The position numbers and the translations under genes were made by a program. A DNA stretch of 64,000 nucleotides. It comes from SKPT01 sp040905445 (GTDB taxonomy: Bacteria; Planctomycetota; Phycisphaerae; Phycisphaerales; Phycisphaeraceae). The notes below the pieces were generated by a model. It had not been told where the DNA came from. It did not search any database and saw only the letters and a program-made list of their open reading frames with translations. The stretch covers positions 11,186-75,185 of the forward strand of contig JBBDRN010000047.1 in the NCBI GenBank assembly GCA_040905445.1. Reading direction: 5' to 3'. Shown here one piece after another: positions 41,791-50,018 of this stretch (positions within the stretch are counted from its first letter, which is position 1; each line of letters begins with the position of its first letter).

Positions 41791-43011
41791 ATGTCCCACG
41801 CCGACCCTCCAACTCCCGCCCCGCCCTCGGCCGCGCCGGCGCGCGGCGTCCTCCCGGCCGTTCTGTGGGCGTGCTTCCTCGCCACGTCGTGGACGTGGGT
41901 CATCGGCATGCTCTTCCCCGTCCTGCTCGTGCGCGACTTCGGCGTCGCCGGCTGGGCGGTCTTCGCCATCCCCAACGTCGTCGGCGCGGCGGCGATGGGG
42001 TTCGTCATCGCCCGTCCCGACGTCAGCCGCCAGGTTGTGGCCAACCACGCTCAAGCCTGCTTCCGCTTCTCGGAGCTGGCGATCACGATGCACGTGTTCG
42101 CCATCGGGTGGGCCTACTACGCGTTGTTCGACGCGTGGGGGATCATTGCGGCCGGCGTCTTCGCCGTCATTGTCTTCGCGGCCGGCGAGCGTCAGCGGCT
42201 GGTGCTGCTGGTCACGGCGGTGACGGTGCTCGTCTCGGTGGTGACGCTGGTGTGGTGGCTCGCGACGCCGGAGCTGCCCAACCGTGTCGCCGGGGCGGCG
42301 CGCGGGAGCCTGACGGTGACGGACCTGGCCATGTTCGCTCCCGCGGCCGTGCTGGGGTTCGTCCTCTCGCCCTACCTCGATCTGACCTTTCACCGCGCGC
42401 GTCAGGCCACCGAGCCGGGCACGGGCCGGATCGCGTTCGCGCTGGGGTTCGGCGTCTTCTTCCTCGTCAGCCTCGTGCTCGCGCTGCTCTACGCCAGCTC
42501 GCTGCGGCCGCTGTTCGAAGACCCGGTCGAGCTGGCGCTGCCGCCGGCGCTGATCTACACCCTGGCGGCGCACATGACGCTCCAGGCGGGCGTGACGATC
42601 GCGCTGCACCTGCGGGAGATCGGCGAGCGCCGCGGGCACGAGGGCCTGCACCGTGCCGGGGTGCTGGCGATCGGTGGGGCGGCGCTGGCGTGGTGGGCTG
42701 TCACCGAGCCGGAGCTCTACGTGGGCCTCTCGGCCGGCGAGCTCGTCTACCGCACGTTCCTGCTGGTGTTCGGGCTGGTCTTCCCGGCCTACGTCTGGCT
42801 CTGCATGCTCCCGACGCGCCACGCGACCGCCCACGGCAGCCGGCTGGGCGTCTACGCCCTGACGCTGCTGTTCACCGTCCCGATGGGGTACTACGGCTTC
42901 GTGGTCAGCGACACGGGCTGGCTCCTCGCCGCCTTGGCGATCCTCATCCTCGCCCGCCTCATCGTCGAATGGCTCCCCGCCGATACTACCGCGGCCCCGA
43001 CCCGGCCGTGA
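41791..43011 (+). CDS. polytopic membrane protein, function unknown
   Basis: A 406-residue protein with about ten hydrophobic segments, for example AVLWACFLATSWTWVIGML, WAVFAIPNVVGAAAMGFVIA and FALGFGVFFLVSLVLALLY. Charged loops are short. RFSELAITMHVFAIGWAYYA and LSPYLDLTFHRARQ recall sodium-solute symporter or APC-fold proteins, but I cannot assign a family. Start ATG 41791. It sits between the hot-dog protein and an RdgC-like gene, all on the same strand. Confidence 0.6.
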   Translation: MSHADPPTPAPPSAAPARGVLPAVLWACFLATSWTWVIGMLFPVLLVRDFGVAGWAVFAIPNVVGAAAMGFVIARPDVSRQVVANHAQACFRFSELAITMHVFAIGWAYYALFDAWGIIAAGVFAVIVFAAGERQRLVLLVTAVTVLVSVVTLVWWLATPELPNRVAGAARGSLTVTDLAMFAPAAVLGFVLSPYLDLTFHRARQATEPGTGRIAFALGFGVFFLVSLVLALLYASSLRPLFEDPVELALPPALIYTLAAHMTLQAGVTIALHLREIGERRGHEGLHRAGVLAIGGAALAWWAVTEPELYVGLSAGELVYRTFLLVFGLVFPAYVWLCMLPTRHATAHGSRLGVYALTLLFTVPMGYYGFVVSDTGWLLAALAILILARLIVEWLPADTTAAPTRP

Positions 43012-43101
43012 CGGCGCCCGAAGCCCGTGGATTGCACTCCGTGGGCTTCCCCACTCCAGCCGCGCCCCCCAACCCCCGGCCTCCCCGGGTACAATCCGCC
43101 C

Positions 43102-44493
43102 ATGCCATTCCACGCCGGCCGCATCACGTTCTGTCGTTTCCGCATCACCGGCGACGCCCCGACCAGCGTCGACGATACCGCGCTCTCCATCCTCCGCGAA
43201 CACGCCTTCCGCGAGACGGAGGTCGGCGCACCCGACGAGGTCGAGGTCGGCTGGACCACCGGCCAGCACCTGCTCGACACCCAGTTCACCTACGAGAAGA
43301 ACGGCTTCGGCGACGCCGGCTCCGGTGGCGGAGCGATGCTCCTCGCCGCGATGCGCATCGACACCCACAAGGTGCCCGCCGACGTCAAGCAGGCGTATCG
43401 GCAGATCAACGAGCAGGCGGCCGCGTCGGGCAACCCATCGGGCTACGCGTCCAAGGCGCAGAAGCAAGAGGCCTCCGAACTTGCCGGCCGGCAGATCCAC
43501 GAGGACCTCGCAGCCGGCAAGTACCGCAAGTCCAAGCTCGTGCCCGTGCTCTGGGACCTGCGCCGCGGCGCGCTCTACTGCGGCGCCACCGGCAACGTCG
43601 TCCAGGAGCAACTCGCGCGTCTGCTGCGGGCGAGCTTCGCCGTGGAACTCGAGCCGCTGAGCGCCGGCTCGCTGGCGGGCGACATCCTGCGCAGCGAGGG
43701 GCGGCGGCGCGATTGGGAGGATCTGCACCCCTCGCCGTTCACGCCCGCCCCGCCCGAAGCGCACGCGGCGATGGACGACGCCGACGCCGTGAATACCGAC
43801 CCGACGATTCCGACGATCCCCTGGCGTGCTCAGGCGGTGGATTTGAAGGACTTCCTCGGCAACGAGTGGCTGATCTGGCTCTGGCACCTCACCGAGACGG
43901 CGGAGGGCGTCGTGTCGGTCGCGGGCGGCGGCGAGAGCGCGAGGAGTGGCGGGGGTGGCGGGGATGGCGGGGGTGAGGCCTACATCACCATCGACCGCTC
44001 GCTCGATATGGACTGCGCCTGGGGCGTGCGCGGCAAGCAGACGCTGCGCACGGGCGTGACGGCCGGCCCCATCAGTCTCATCCGCCTGCCCGAAGCCGGC
44101 GAAGCCCTCGTCACCGGCAAGTGGCCCCGCAAGCTCGGCCTCATCCTCGCCGACGCCGAGTGCCAGTGGGAGCTGACGCTGCAGGGTGATCGGCTGCATG
44201 TCAGCTCGGCCGCCCTGCCGGAGGTCGCCGACGCCCAGACGCCGCGCGAACTGACGGAGGCCCGGCTGATGCTCGTGCAGCGGCTGGCGGCGACGCTGGA
44301 CGGCATGTACGCCACGTTCCTCGATGAGCGCACGTCCAGCGCCTGGCCAACCCGCCGTGAGACGATCGCCGCCTGGATCCGTCACCGCCGCATCCCCGCC
44401 ATCCCCGCCACACATGCCACACATGCCCCCGCCGCACACACACCCTCCACCTCCGCCACGCCTGCCGCGGCGCTTCAGCTCACCAACGCGTAG
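43102..44493 (+). CDS. RdgC-like protein
   Basis: A 463-residue protein. The order of blocks FCRFRITGDAP, VEVGWTTGQHLLDTQF, AAMRIDTHKVPADVKQAY, AAGKYRKSKLVPVLWDLRRG and LLRASFAVELEPLSAGSLA follows RdgC, the ring-shaped DNA-binding protein that limits RecA filaments. Similarity is by pattern only. A Gly/Ser/Ala insert (GGGESARSGGGGGDGGG) at about residues 275-295 and a Ala/Pro/Thr/His tail are encoded by the same GGCGGGGGTGG/CCCCGCCAC simple repeats seen in neighbours. RdgC in E. coli is about 300 residues; this is longer. Confidence 0.55.
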   Translation: MPFHAGRITFCRFRITGDAPTSVDDTALSILREHAFRETEVGAPDEVEVGWTTGQHLLDTQFTYEKNGFGDAGSGGGAMLLAAMRIDTHKVPADVKQAYRQINEQAAASGNPSGYASKAQKQEASELAGRQIHEDLAAGKYRKSKLVPVLWDLRRGALYCGATGNVVQEQLARLLRASFAVELEPLSAGSLAGDILRSEGRRRDWEDLHPSPFTPAPPEAHAAMDDADAVNTDPTIPTIPWRAQAVDLKDFLGNEWLIWLWHLTETAEGVVSVAGGGESARSGGGGGDGGGEAYITIDRSLDMDCAWGVRGKQTLRTGVTAGPISLIRLPEAGEALVTGKWPRKLGLILADAECQWELTLQGDRLHVSSAALPEVADAQTPRELTEARLMLVQRLAATLDGMYATFLDERTSSAWPTRRETIAAWIRHRRIPAIPATHATHAPAAHTPSTSATPAAALQLTNA

Positions 44494-44597
44494 GGTCCGC
44501 TCCACGGATCTTTCCGGGTACCACGAATAAACGAGCCGTGCTCGGGAGAGGCACACGGCTTGCTCATTGATGGCACCCGTCGGGATCGGCTTTGCCC

Positions 44598-45395
44598 ATG
44601 CCTGAGCCTGCCACTCGTCCAACGATCGCCATCGCCGCCGACCCCGCCGACGACGCAGCACTGGCGCAGCGCGCGGCGGCCCTGGGCGATGAGCTCGATC
44701 TGCCCGTAAGTCATGGTCCGCCGACCGCCGAACTGCTGCTGCTCGTGACGCACGCGGGCCTGGCGCTGAGCGCCACGGAAGGCGAGCTCGCGGCAGGCAA
44801 GCCGATGCGCATCGACCTGACGCGCCTGGACACCAGCACCGGGCCCGGTCGGTCGCTGCGCCAGCCGCTGCTGCGCGCCGTCGGCATTCGCAGGGGCGAG
44901 CGCTGGCGCCCGCGTGTGATCGACGCCACGGCCGGGCTCGGCGAGGACGCCTGGCTGCTCGCCGCCGCGGGGTGTCGCGTCGAGGCGGTCGAGCGTCACC
45001 GCGTCGTCGCGGCGCTGTTGGAAGACGCGATCGCGCGGGCGAGACAGACGGCCCCGGACGCGGCCTCGCGCATCACCGGTCGCGCCGCCGACAGTCGCGC
45101 GCACCTGGCCGCGCTCGCCGGCGCTGAGCTGACGGAGCGGCCGGACGTGGTGTACCTGGACCCGATGTTCCCCGTCGCCCGTCGCGCGCGCGAGCGCAAG
45201 CCGCTGCGGATGCTCCGGCGGCTGGTGGGTGACGACGCGGACGCCGGCGATCTGCTCGCCGTTGCGCTGGCCGCCGCGACGCGGCGGGTGGTGGTCAAGC
45301 GCCCCGGGAAGGTGGCCGCGCTGACGGAGCGCGCCCCGAGCGCGACGCATCGCGGACGTGCGGTGCGCTATGACGTCTATGCCGCAGCCGTGTGA
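44598..45395 (+). CDS. rsmJ: 16S rRNA m2G1516 methyltransferase RsmJ
   Basis: A 265-residue Rossmann methyltransferase. VIDATAGLGEDAWLLAAAGC is motif I in its RsmJ form; VEAVERHRVVAALLEDAI binds SAM ribose; VVYLDPMFPVARRARERKPL carries the catalytic DPMFP motif. It methylates N2 of G1516 in 16S rRNA. The ATG at 44598 is preferred to a TTG six bases earlier. The gap before it (44494-44597) has a weak hairpin with AGCCGTG and CACGGCT arms at about 44534-44561. Confidence 0.9.
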   Translation: MPEPATRPTIAIAADPADDAALAQRAAALGDELDLPVSHGPPTAELLLLVTHAGLALSATEGELAAGKPMRIDLTRLDTSTGPGRSLRQPLLRAVGIRRGERWRPRVIDATAGLGEDAWLLAAAGCRVEAVERHRVVAALLEDAIARARQTAPDAASRITGRAADSRAHLAALAGAELTERPDVVYLDPMFPVARRARERKPLRMLRRLVGDDADAGDLLAVALAAATRRVVVKRPGKVAALTERAPSATHRGRAVRYDVYAAAV

Positions 45396-45441
45396 GCGGT
45401 TCAGCGCCGGGGTGCCACTGACCAGCGGAGTCCGCGGAGTT

Positions 45442-45500
45442 TGTCAGTGCGAGCGCGAATCGCGGCAAACACTGACAATCCCGAAGACGGCCTTGTCAGT
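45442..45500. repeat. ACTGACAA hairpin element, copy 2
   Basis: Three alternating arms, TTGTCAGT (45442-45449), ACTGACAA (45471-45478) and TTGTCAGT (45493-45500), can form two exclusive hairpins. GCGGCAAACACTGAC and GACGGCCT match the copy at 15607-15656. It lies between rsmJ and the end of secDF, where both converge. Confidence 0.55.
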
Positions 45501-45534
45501 GCCCCCCGCCGCACCGAGGCCGATCCATCACCCA

Positions 45535-48500
45535 TCACCCGGTCACATGCTCGACGCGCTCGGCGCCGCGGGCGCGGTCCGTCTCGGCGGCATCGGGCTT
45601 GGGGCCGCCGCGCTGCGGGAACATGCGCAGTATCGGTGCGGCGATGGCGATCGAGCTGTAGGTGCCGACGGCGACGCCGACGAGCACCGTAAACGCGAAG
45701 CCGTGCACGCCCGGCCCGCCGAAGATGTAGAGCGTGCCGACGGCGAGGATGGTCGTGCCGGAGGTGATGACCGTGCGGCTGATCGTCTGGTTGATCGACT
45801 CGTTGATGATCGCCGGCGTTTCGCGCGACAGCTTGCCGCGGTTTTCGCGGATGCGGTCGAAGACGACGATTGTGTCGTTGAGCGAGTAGCCGATGATGGT
45901 GAGCATCGCCGCGACGATCGCGAGGTTGATCTTGAACGGCTCGAGCAGCAGCGCCGCGCCGAGCGCGCCGCTCTCGCTGTTGAAGTACCCCGTCAGCGCC
46001 ACGAGGCCCATCGCCAGCGCCACGTCATGGGCCAGGGCGATGATCGCCGCCACGCCGTAGCGGATGTCGCCGAAGCGGAACCAGATGTAGGCGACGACCG
46101 CGAGCAGGGCGAGCACGATGGCGGCAATCGCCTGCTGCTGCATCGTCGCGGAGATCTGGCTGGAGAAGTTGGACACGCTGCCCAGGCTCGTGCCGCGTTG
46201 CAACGCGTCGCGCACCAGCACCCACTCTGTCTGCGCCAACCCCGTCGGGTTGTCGAACGCGCCGGGGTTGTCGATGTAGTTCGTCTCGGCGTCGCGCACG
46301 ACCACCGCCGCGCTGGTGAATCGCTGGGCGTCGCCCGCGGCCGCGGGCGCCGGGTCGAGGCCGAACACCTCGAACGGGCGGTAGCTTAGATCCTCGTGGG
46401 CCGGGTCCAGCCGCATGCGTCTGATGCGCTGCTCGAGTTCCTCGATGCTCGGCGCGGGGGCCATGTCTTCGAGCACGACCACCACGCCGCCGAGGTAGTC
46501 CGACACGTCGATGCCGGTCACGTCCAGGCGCCCGATCACTTCGCCAAGCTCAGGCTGGTTGACCACCTCGACCGGCGCGCCGCCGACCCGTTCCGCGTCG
46601 CCGCCCGCGAAGTCGATCGTGCGCGTCAGGTCCGGGTCGAGCACGTCGTCGAAGATGAGCGTGATCATCGCGCTGACCGCCTGCTGATCGGTGATCAACG
46701 TCGCGATGTTGAAGCCCCCCGCCTCGGTGCCGGCGTCCGTGCGCTCGGTGGTGCCCACCGTCACGACGGTCGCCTGCGCGATCAGGCCGAGGTCCAGCTC
46801 GCGATCGACCGGCTCGCCGCGCTCCAGCTTCTCGGCACGGCGCTGGCGCGCTTCCTGCGCGATGGGCGCGAGCTGCTGGTAGATCGCCATCTGCCGCGCG
46901 TCGAGCTCGCCGGGGTCGAAGTCGTCGGCCTGCATCATCGCGCCGACCTGCCCCCACGTCGAGAGGCGCGACCGCACCTCTTCGATGGGGAGCGTGGTGT
47001 CGGCGGCGAGTTCGAAGTTGACCTGCGTGCCGGCGCGGAACTCGATGTCGAGCATCTCCTCGCCGCGGGCGTAGACCATCGTCACGCCAGCGAGCACCAG
47101 CACGCCCGAAAGCACGAAAAACGCGTACCGCTTGCCGATCCAGTCGACGTTGGGTGAGAACGCCCGGCTGATCGCGGGCACGACGGTGGGCAGCATCGGC
47201 AGCGAGCGCCGGCGGGCCCAGTGCACATACGCCTGGAGGATCACCCGCGTCAGGAACAACGCGGTGAACAGCGTCGCCAGGATGCCGATGCCCAACGTCA
47301 CCGCGAAGCCGCGCACCTCCGCCGTGGCGGTGTACCCGAGCACGATGCAGACGATCAGGGTCGTCAGGTTGGCGTCAAGGATCGTGGACAGGGCCTTGTC
47401 GTAGCCGAGGCGCACCGCGGTGGCGAGGTCCGCCTTGCGCTCGAGCTCCTCGCGGATGCGCTCGAAGATCAGCACGTTGGCGTCGACCGCCATGCCGATC
47501 GTCAGCACGATGCCGGCAATGCCCGGGAGCGTGAACGTCGCGTCGATCAACGACATCACCCCCAGGATGATGATCATGTTCGCCAGCAGCGCGACGTTGG
47601 CGACGAGCCCGGCGAAGAAGTAGTAGCCGATCATGAACACGCCGACGACGATCAGCGACACCACCGCGGCGCGCATGCCCGCTTGAAGGTTGTCCTGCCC
47701 GAGCTGCGGCCCGGTCGTCTGGATCATCGATGGGCGCTCGCTCAGCTCCGCCTGCGTCGAACCGGCACGCAGCGTGCGCAGCAGGTACCCGATCTCCTGC
47801 TCGCTGAAGCTGCCGGTGATGATGCCCCGGTCGCGGATGCGGTCCTGAAGCACCGGTGCGCTGATCACCTCGTTGTCGAGCAGGATGGCCATCGGCTGGC
47901 CGACGTGCGCGCCGGTCAGGTGGCCCATGAGCTGCCCACCCAGCGCGTTGAGCCGGAAGCCCGCCGCCGGCCGCCCGCGCCCGTCCGCCTCGCGCGTCGC
48001 CCGCGTCAGCTCCCAGCCGCTCTCCGCCCGCGTCAGCGACCGGTCCGGCGTGTTGGCGAGCAGCAGGTAGTACCGCGCGCCGTGCTCCGCGGCGACCATT
48101 CCGCTCGGCGGAATGCTGGCGAAGTAACGCGCCGGGTTCTCGTGCAGACGCTCCAGCTCATCCGGCGTGTCGGCAAACTGCTCGACGTCGTCGAGCTCGA
48201 ACCACCGCCACGCCTGGTCCGCCCCGGCACGCGGGCCGCGGTCGGCAAGTTGCTGACGATACGCCTCGATGTCGACGCCCGCGGCCGTGTCCCCCGTCGC
48301 CGCGATGCGGAACTCCAGCACGCCCGCCCCCTGCAGGAGAGTGATCAGGTCCTCGGGGTCGTCGAGCGGCCCGCGCACGCGCTGATACGCCGCGTGCGCC
48401 TCCGCCGCCGCGCGGATCGCGTCGGCCCGGTCCGGATGCTGCTCGATCAGCCGCGTCACCCCCTGCTCGCGCGGGCTCTGGTCCGCACCGCGCCGCGCCT

Positions 48501-49332
48501 CGGTCGGCAGGCTCAGCACGTCCTCGAGCGCCTGGACGTTGACGTTGAACCGCTCGATCTCGCCCCGCTGGCGCTCGAACGCCTCGCGCGCCTGGTAGTA
48601 GGCTTCCGTGCGGTCGCGCAGGTCGCCCTGCAGTTCCGCCACCTGGGCCTCGGCCGACTCGCGCTGCGCCTCGTCCGCGTCGTCGGGCAACGCGCGCAGC
48701 TCGCGCTGCGCCTCGCGGTAGGCGGCCAGCACCTGCTCGTAGGGCTCGCGCGCCTCCTGCAGCCGATCGTGCGCGCCCGCCAGCGTCGCCAGCGCTTCGC
48801 GCAGGCTGTCGTTGCCCCGGGCGAGCTGCTCGATCTGCCGCTGCCGCGAGTTGGCGTCGGGGGCGCGCAGCATCGCGTCGACCTGGCCGCGCGAGAAGTT
48901 GCCCGCGTCGATGCGCTCGATCGCCGCGGCGTAGGCCTCGCGGCGCTGGGCGGTGTCGGCGGTGGCCATCGCCATCTGGATCTCGATCCGGTTGCCCGCG
49001 ATCTGCCGCCACACCAGGTTGCGCGTGCCCGCTGGGTCGATCCGGTCGCGCAGCACGTCGATCAGCTCGTCGATGACCCGCCCGGGGTTCTCGACGTCCT
49101 CCTGGACCGCCACCTCATAGATCATCGTCGTGCCGCCGGCGAGGTCGAGCCCCGGCTTGAGCTGCTGGCTCGGGTCGTAGCGCCCGGGGTACCAGATCAG
49201 CAGCACACACGCCGACAGCACCAGCAGGATGAACGGCGGCCGCCACCCCCACGTGCCCCGCACGAGATAGAACAGCACCAGCGCGATCAACGCCGCGAAG
49301 TAGCCCAGCACCAGAAAGTCGTAGACGCCCAT
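45535..49332 (-). CDS. secDF: fused protein translocase subunit SecDF
   Basis: A 1265-residue fusion of SecD and SecF. SecD part: first helix (FLVLGYFAALIALVLFYLV), PGLDLAGGTTMIYEV, a periplasmic region enlarged by a coiled coil at about residues 140-290, then NLTTLIVCIVLGYTATAEVRGFAVTLGIG (key part GFAVTLGIG). SecF part: second RND helix set with FRAGTQVNFELA, GDIRYGVAAIIALAHDV, GYSLNDTIVVFDRIRENRG. It uses proton motive force to complete Sec export. Preceded by yajC and tgt as in the classical cluster. The start at 49332 is chosen for the first membrane helix. Confidence 0.95.
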   Translation of the reverse strand: MGVYDFLVLGYFAALIALVLFYLVRGTWGWRPPFILLVLSACVLLIWYPGRYDPSQQLKPGLDLAGGTTMIYEVAVQEDVENPGRVIDELIDVLRDRIDPAGTRNLVWRQIAGNRIEIQMAMATADTAQRREAYAAAIERIDAGNFSRGQVDAMLRAPDANSRQRQIEQLARGNDSLREALATLAGAHDRLQEAREPYEQVLAAYREAQRELRALPDDADEAQRESAEAQVAELQGDLRDRTEAYYQAREAFERQRGEIERFNVNVQALEDVLSLPTEARRGADQSPREQGVTRLIEQHPDRADAIRAAAEAHAAYQRVRGPLDDPEDLITLLQGAGVLEFRIAATGDTAAGVDIEAYRQQLADRGPRAGADQAWRWFELDDVEQFADTPDELERLHENPARYFASIPPSGMVAAEHGARYYLLLANTPDRSLTRAESGWELTRATREADGRGRPAAGFRLNALGGQLMGHLTGAHVGQPMAILLDNEVISAPVLQDRIRDRGIITGSFSEQEIGYLLRTLRAGSTQAELSERPSMIQTTGPQLGQDNLQAGMRAAVVSLIVVGVFMIGYYFFAGLVANVALLANMIIILGVMSLIDATFTLPGIAGIVLTIGMAVDANVLIFERIREELERKADLATAVRLGYDKALSTILDANLTTLIVCIVLGYTATAEVRGFAVTLGIGILATLFTALFLTRVILQAYVHWARRRSLPMLPTVVPAISRAFSPNVDWIGKRYAFFVLSGVLVLAGVTMVYARGEEMLDIEFRAGTQVNFELAADTTLPIEEVRSRLSTWGQVGAMMQADDFDPGELDARQMAIYQQLAPIAQEARQRRAEKLERGEPVDRELDLGLIAQATVVTVGTTERTDAGTEAGGFNIATLITDQQAVSAMITLIFDDVLDPDLTRTIDFAGGDAERVGGAPVEVVNQPELGEVIGRLDVTGIDVSDYLGGVVVVLEDMAPAPSIEELEQRIRRMRLDPAHEDLSYRPFEVFGLDPAPAAAGDAQRFTSAAVVVRDAETNYIDNPGAFDNPTGLAQTEWVLVRDALQRGTSLGSVSNFSSQISATMQQQAIAAIVLALLAVVAYIWFRFGDIRYGVAAIIALAHDVALAMGLVALTGYFNSESGALGAALLLEPFKINLAIVAAMLTIIGYSLNDTIVVFDRIRENRGKLSRETPAIINESINQTISRTVITSGTTILAVGTLYIFGGPGVHGFAFTVLVGVAVGTYSSIAIAAPILRMFPQRGGPKPDAAETDRARGAERVEHVTG

Positions 49333-49515
49333 GAACCTCAGCTCGAAGGTGGTGAATCGTCGGCAGCGCCGCGCATCGCGGCGGGTATCAAACAAATCCG
49401 AACGAACAAACGGGGAAAGAGAACCAGCAGCCCGGCAAGAGGACGCAAAGCCCGAACGGCCTGAACGCTTATCGGCCCCTTCGCCTCGCCCTGCCCGCTG
49501 TCGTCATGGTCGGCT

Positions 49516-49935
49516 CTACTGCTCCTGGTTGTTGAGCACACTCTGGATCGCGCTGCGGCTCAGGCGCAGGCGCGTGTTGGTGTTCTCGTCGACTTTCACG
49601 ACGATCTCGTCGTCGCGCACCTCGACGATCGTGCCCAGGATGCCGCCGACCGTTTGAATCTTGTCCCCCTTGTCCAGGGCCTGGAGCATGGCGGTGCGCC
49701 GCTTCTTCTCCCGGCGCTGGCCGCCCATCATGAAGATCAGCAGCACAACCATGAGCAGGAAGAAGATGACGAGCGGTCCCCAGCCGCCGTCGCCCTGACC
49801 CTGCGTCTGGCTGCCGGTCCCGCCGGCGTCGCCCGGCGTGCCGGGCTCGACCTCGGTCCCCTGCGGGGCCGGCGAGTCGTCCGGCAGCAGCGGCGCATCG
49901 TCCTGCGCCAACATCAACACCATGCCGTCCATCAT
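49516..49935 (-). CDS. yajC: preprotein translocase accessory protein YajC
   Basis: A 139-residue protein with an acidic/Gly-rich N-terminal region of about 50 residues, one helix (GPLVIFFLLMVVLLIFMMG), QRREKKRRTAMLQALDKGD and the YajC domain KIQTVGGILGTIVEVRDDEI. It binds the SecDF complex. The N-terminal extension before the helix is longer than in E. coli YajC. The gene is between tgt and secDF, same strand. Confidence 0.92.
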   Translation of the reverse strand: MMDGMVLMLAQDDAPLLPDDSPAPQGTEVEPGTPGDAGGTGSQTQGQGDGGWGPLVIFFLLMVVLLIFMMGGQRREKKRRTAMLQALDKGDKIQTVGGILGTIVEVRDDEIVVKVDENTNTRLRLSRSAIQSVLNNQEQ

Positions 49936-50018
49936 TCGTATCTCTTGTTTCGGAATCGAATTAGTTCAGAAGGAATCGTACGCCGCCCCGGCCCCGCGGG
50001 TGCGGCCAATCGCCCCGG

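Noticed and set aside
44534..44561. Terminator after the RdgC-like gene
   Set aside because: Arms AGCCGTG/CACGGCT pair, but the loop is long and no T-run follows, so it is not listed as a terminator.
41686..44661. A 991-codon open frame on the minus strand
   Set aside because: It spans three real genes in opposite sense and reads as Arg/Glu/Gly-rich noise typical of high-GC antisense.
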